Position numbers and translations under genes: made by a program. The notes beneath the pieces are model-generated. The model saw nothing but the letters and a program-made list of their open reading frames with translations. It searched no databases and was not told the DNA's origin. A stretch of DNA of 15,418 bases from Candidatus Poribacteria bacterium. Its GTDB lineage: Bacteria > Poribacteria > DTPJ01 > WJIO01. The stretch spans positions 1 through 15,418 of the forward strand of contig WJIO01000413.1 of NCBI GenBank assembly GCA_014730235.1. The letters are read 5' to 3'. Below are positions 12,889-15,418 of the stretch, piece by piece; the first letter of the stretch is position 1, and every line of letters begins with the position of its first letter.

Positions 12889-13765
12889 TCACATTCTCTC
12901 TGCGTAGAGATTTAAGCAGTATCTCTTCCAGGGGTATATCAACACTTATATTTACATAACTAATATTATTACTGCTGCAAAATTCTTCCAGTTCAAGGCA
13001 GAAATTTTTCACCCTCTCTTTATATCTTTCAATTATTTTTTCTGTTATGGTTATTTCCTTAATCTCGCCTGTTTCAGAATCCTCAAGCTGTAATTCTCCA
13101 AAAATTGTAGGATTTATTTCCTCCTGACTTAAAATCTGGATAATGCCAATATCAAAATTCTTATTTAGCATGGATTTAAGACCTGCCTGATAATCTATGG
13201 GATTAACAAGAAAATCGGATATAATTATAGCCACCCCGGGTTTAAAAGCTGAAAGGGCATAATTCCTCAGGCTTTTTTTCATGATAGTTCTTTGAGCAGA
13301 TTCAATTCCGCCAATAAAATTAGCTATGTTAAATATCTGATCTTTGCCTCTCACCGGCAAAAAACGTTGCTTTATATCTTCGGCAAAAGTAGATATAGTT
13401 ATTGAGTCCAGATTTACAAGACCTACATAGCCAAGGGCAGCCGCTAATCTTTTAGCATAACCCAGCTTGGGTGGTGAACCGAATGTCATGGATTTGCTGA
13501 CGTCTATCAGAATATGAATAACAATATCTTCCTCTTCTATAAAAGTCTTAAGAAATAGCTTATCCAACCGCGCATATATGTTCCAGTCCACAAACCTGAG
13601 ATCATCTCCTACCTGATAATCTCTGTAGTCGGCAAATTCCACGCTGCTTCCTCGTTTTACGCTTCTTCTTCTGCCTTTTATTGTTCCAGAAAAAAGCCTT
13701 TTGGATGATATAGTAAGTCTTTCCAGACGCTTCAGAAGTTCCGGATCAATGAGTTCATTAAGCAT
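12881..13765 (-). CDS. DUF58-domain protein (MoxR-associated, VWA-like)
   Basis: A 294-residue cytoplasmic protein if started at the ATG at 13765. A further-upstream ATG (13798) would add 11 poorly fitting residues inside the MoxR gene, while GAGGTG precedes the chosen ATG by ten bases. The N-terminal part carries the DUF58 signature: FSGTIKGRRRSVKRGSSVEFADYRDYQVGDDLRFVDWNIYAR is spread over about 25-66. A von Willebrand A-like fold follows with the metal-site start DVSKS (88-92; DxSxS) and a later IISDF. In this family DUF58 proteins act with MoxR AAA+ ATPases in assembling or activating metal-dependent or envelope complexes, with details unknown for most. The gene overlaps the MoxR stop by eight bases, and its tail converges with DUF302. 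Confidence 0.9.
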   Translation of the reverse strand: MLNELIDPELLKRLERLTISSKRLFSGTIKGRRRSVKRGSSVEFADYRDYQVGDDLRFVDWNIYARLDKLFLKTFIEEEDIVIHILIDVSKSMTFGSPPKLGYAKRLAAALGYVGLVNLDSITISTFAEDIKQRFLPVRGKDQIFNIANFIGGIESAQRTIMKKSLRNYALSAFKPGVAIIISDFLVNPIDYQAGLKSMLNKNFDIGIIQILSQEEINPTIFGELQLEDSETGEIKEITITEKIIERYKERVKNFCLELEEFCSSNNISYVNISVDIPLEEILLKSLRRENVII

Positions 13766-14750
13766 CCTGATGGGGCACCTCTTGCAATATAGAATCAATT
13801 ATGTGATCGGGATCAATACCATCGGCTTCACCCTCAAAATTCAGGATCATCCTATGCCTTAGGGAATGGTATACAACAGCATGTATATCTTCAAAAGCCA
13901 CGTTATACCTGTTATCCATCAACGCCCTGACCTTGGCTGTCAGTATTAAAGCCTGAGCACCTCTGGGACTGGAACCGTATCTTACATATTTTTTTACCAT
14001 ATCCGTTGATATATCAGTTTCCGGTCTTGTAGCAAAAACAAGTCTAACGGCATAAGCTTTGACATGAGAAGCTACAGTTACCTCCCGGATCAGCCACTTC
14101 ATATTCATTACCCTCTGGGCATCAAGTATCTTTTCTGCTTTTGGTATTTCGTTTGTTGTGGTTCTGTCCAGAATATTTAAAAGCTCTTCCTGGGACGGGT
14201 ATTGAACTCTAAGCTTAAAAAGAAACCTGTCTAATTGCGCTTCCGGTAATGGAAAAGTACCTTCCATCTCAATGGGATTCTGAGTAGCCAGCACGAAAAA
14301 GGGTTCATCCAGAATATGCGTATTTCCTGCCACTGTAACAGTATGCTCCTGCATGGCTTCCAGCAGTGCGGATTGAGTTTTAGGAGTGGCTCTGTTGACT
14401 TCATCAGCCAGGATCACATTGGCAAATATTGGACCACGCTGAAACTGAAAACACTTTAATCCGGCTTCATCTTCAGCGACAATATTGGTTCCTATAATAT
14501 CCGCCGGCATAAGATCTGGTGTAAATTGTATCCTGGCGAATTTCAGATCCAGGGCATCACTCATGGTATTTACCATCAAAGTCTTGCCAAGTCCTGGCAG
14601 ACCTTCCAGCAAAACATGACCACCAGCAAATAAACACAGGAGTATACCCTGTATAATCTCCTTCTGACCCACTATAACCTTACCGATTTCCCGCTCTACC
14701 AGTCGGAAGTCATCTTTAAAGCTTTTAACCCGTTCTTCAATTTCCATCAC
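13758..14750 (-). CDS. MoxR-family AAA+ ATPase
   Basis: The 330-residue AAA+ ATPase has Walker A GLPGLGKT (50-57), Walker B VILADEVNR (112-120) with D116/E117, sensor 1 ATQNP (155-159), EAQLDRF (170-176), and a C-terminal lid with the sensor-2 region YGSSPRGAQAL (about 273-283). MoxR proteins act as chaperone-like ATPases with VWA/DUF58 partners, which matches the next gene. The frame opens with GTG at 14750 directly followed by ATG at 14747. AAGGA upstream suits either, so the true start may be one codon in. It overlaps the upstream gene by 14 bases and the DUF58 gene by eight. All catalytic residues appear intact. Confidence 0.94.
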   Translation of the reverse strand: MMEIEERVKSFKDDFRLVEREIGKVIVGQKEIIQGILLCLFAGGHVLLEGLPGLGKTLMVNTMSDALDLKFARIQFTPDLMPADIIGTNIVAEDEAGLKCFQFQRGPIFANVILADEVNRATPKTQSALLEAMQEHTVTVAGNTHILDEPFFVLATQNPIEMEGTFPLPEAQLDRFLFKLRVQYPSQEELLNILDRTTTNEIPKAEKILDAQRVMNMKWLIREVTVASHVKAYAVRLVFATRPETDISTDMVKKYVRYGSSPRGAQALILTAKVRALMDNRYNVAFEDIHAVVYHSLRHRMILNFEGEADGIDPDHIIDSILQEVPHQDA

Positions 14751-15418
14751 TTCTTTCCTTGGGTTTTATGGCATCAAAATAATCTTTTACATGTTTTCTA
14801 TATGTCCAGGGAATACTGTTTCTGGATATATTTTCATCGGCTGCATCCCTGTATTCCATATAGATCTCACTATAAGGAACTGTTGCTTTTTTACGCCCCT
14901 GCTTTTCTATCATGTCCACTGATACACTTTTACCTGATTCATCAACCTGACCTTCCAGTTCAGTATCATAACCCTCACCAGACATGTATTCATCAATCCC
15001 ACTTTCATCCATACCTGATATTGTATTATCCCCCGGTGCGCCTTCAGCTGCTGTATTCAATCCTGTTTCTATCTGGCCTTCTTTCTGTGTCTGATTATTA
15101 CCAGATTTTATACCAATTCTGGCAACCTGTTTTCTTGCTTCTTCCAGTTGTTCTGAGACTTTTCCCACACTGTTGTTATCAGCAGATCGAGGACTGACCC
15201 GATCCAGTGCTGAAATCAATTCCCGCATAGCTTCTGTGGATAGATCAGTCTTTTGAGCTTTTTGGACAACCTGAGTAAGTTTTTCCAGGCCATCTATATC
15301 TTTTAATTTTTCATACAGCTTATTCAGCATTTCCTTTAATAATCTCTTTTGTTCAGAAGACAATTCCTCTTTTTCCAATTCCTGTGATATTTCCGCCATT
15401 ATCTCCAAAGCTTCCGTC
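14737..15418 (-). CDS. C-terminal part of a larger MoxR-cluster protein (truncated by window end)
   Basis: About 226 residues are visible and the frame stays open to the right edge, so the 5' end lies outside. A TTG at 15408 could be read as a start, but the open frame (codons for T-E-A-L) continues upstream. The visible part begins with a Glu/Lys-rich helical region (about 1-75), then a Gly/Ser/Asn/Asp low-complexity linker (about 95-160). It ends in an IYMEYRD...IPWTYRKHVKDYF segment typical of the extreme C-terminus of large membrane or scaffold proteins found beside MoxR and DUF58 genes. DUF4175-like is a possibility from memory of the context. It overlaps the MoxR start by 14 bases, marking it as the first visible gene of the same operon. 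Confidence 0.75.
   Translation of the reverse strand, partial: TEALEIMAEISQELEKEELSSEQKRLLKEMLNKLYEKLKDIDGLEKLTQVVQKAQKTDLSTEAMRELISALDRVSPRSADNNSVGKVSEQLEEARKQVARIGIKSGNNQTQKEGQIETGLNTAAEGAPGDNTISGMDESGIDEYMSGEGYDTELEGQVDESGKSVSVDMIEKQGRKKATVPYSEIYMEYRDAADENISRNSIPWTYRKHVKDYFDAIKPKERSDGN

Noticed and set aside
13766-13798. Longer N-terminus of the DUF58 protein
   Set aside because: The extra 11 residues (Cys- and Arg-rich) do not resemble the family start and lie within the MoxR coding region; the ATG at 13765 has a better ribosome site.

Overview
The window is a compact, AT-leaning bacterial chromosome segment with about fifteen protein genes, most on the minus strand and many overlapping by 4-14 bases. 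Two-component signalling through a sigma54-type activator, signal peptides, a housekeeping recA and a MoxR/DUF58 cluster point to a Gram-negative-type (diderm) bacterium. The mixture of UroD-family, D-threonine-aldolase-like, Dabb and VOC proteins is common in environmental or uncultured lineages (Poribacteria, Latescibacterota and similar groups). That placement is an inference from gene families; I cannot assign a phylum from one window.

Region 1 (1-342) has no convincing gene, only a 52-codon ORF with a ribosome-binding-like sequence. Region 2 (343-7450, minus strand) looks like one six-gene operon read leftwards from a good sigma70-type promoter at 7422-7450. Its order is VOC/glyoxalase-fold protein, PLP enzyme of the D-threonine aldolase/D-serine dehydratase family, FGGY sugar kinase resembling sedoheptulokinase, membrane sensor histidine kinase, sigma54-dependent response regulator, and exported coiled-coil protein. 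Junctions are 4-8 base overlaps or gaps of 12-27 bases, so a small-molecule enzyme set is physically coupled to a sensor/regulator pair.

Region 3 (7515-8633) holds a SAM-dependent methyltransferase bracketed by two almost identical ~120 bp MITE-like elements in direct orientation, followed by a 63-nt perfect inverted repeat that looks like a terminator. A third, longer and diverged copy (11328-11566) has a target-site duplication and lies between the UroD-family gene and the LysE gene. Together they define a small non-autonomous mobile family.

Region 4 (8649-11274) contains recA with a Dabb-domain gene behind it, divergent from a UroD-superfamily gene. The two promoters are back to back, with both -35 boxes lying in the arms of one inverted repeat. 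The recA start site overlaps a 12-bp palindrome. Region 5 (11567-12888, plus strand) is a LysE-type exporter followed by a secreted DUF302 protein. Region 6 (12881-15418, minus strand) is a MoxR ATPase / DUF58 cluster entered from the right by the truncated end of a larger gene. It converges on the DUF302 gene with an 8-base overlap.

The most unusual items are the MITE family and its bracketing of the methyltransferase, the mirrored recA/UroD promoter region, the enzyme-plus-sensor operon, and enzymes whose usual metal ligands appear substituted (UroD-like and VOC proteins).
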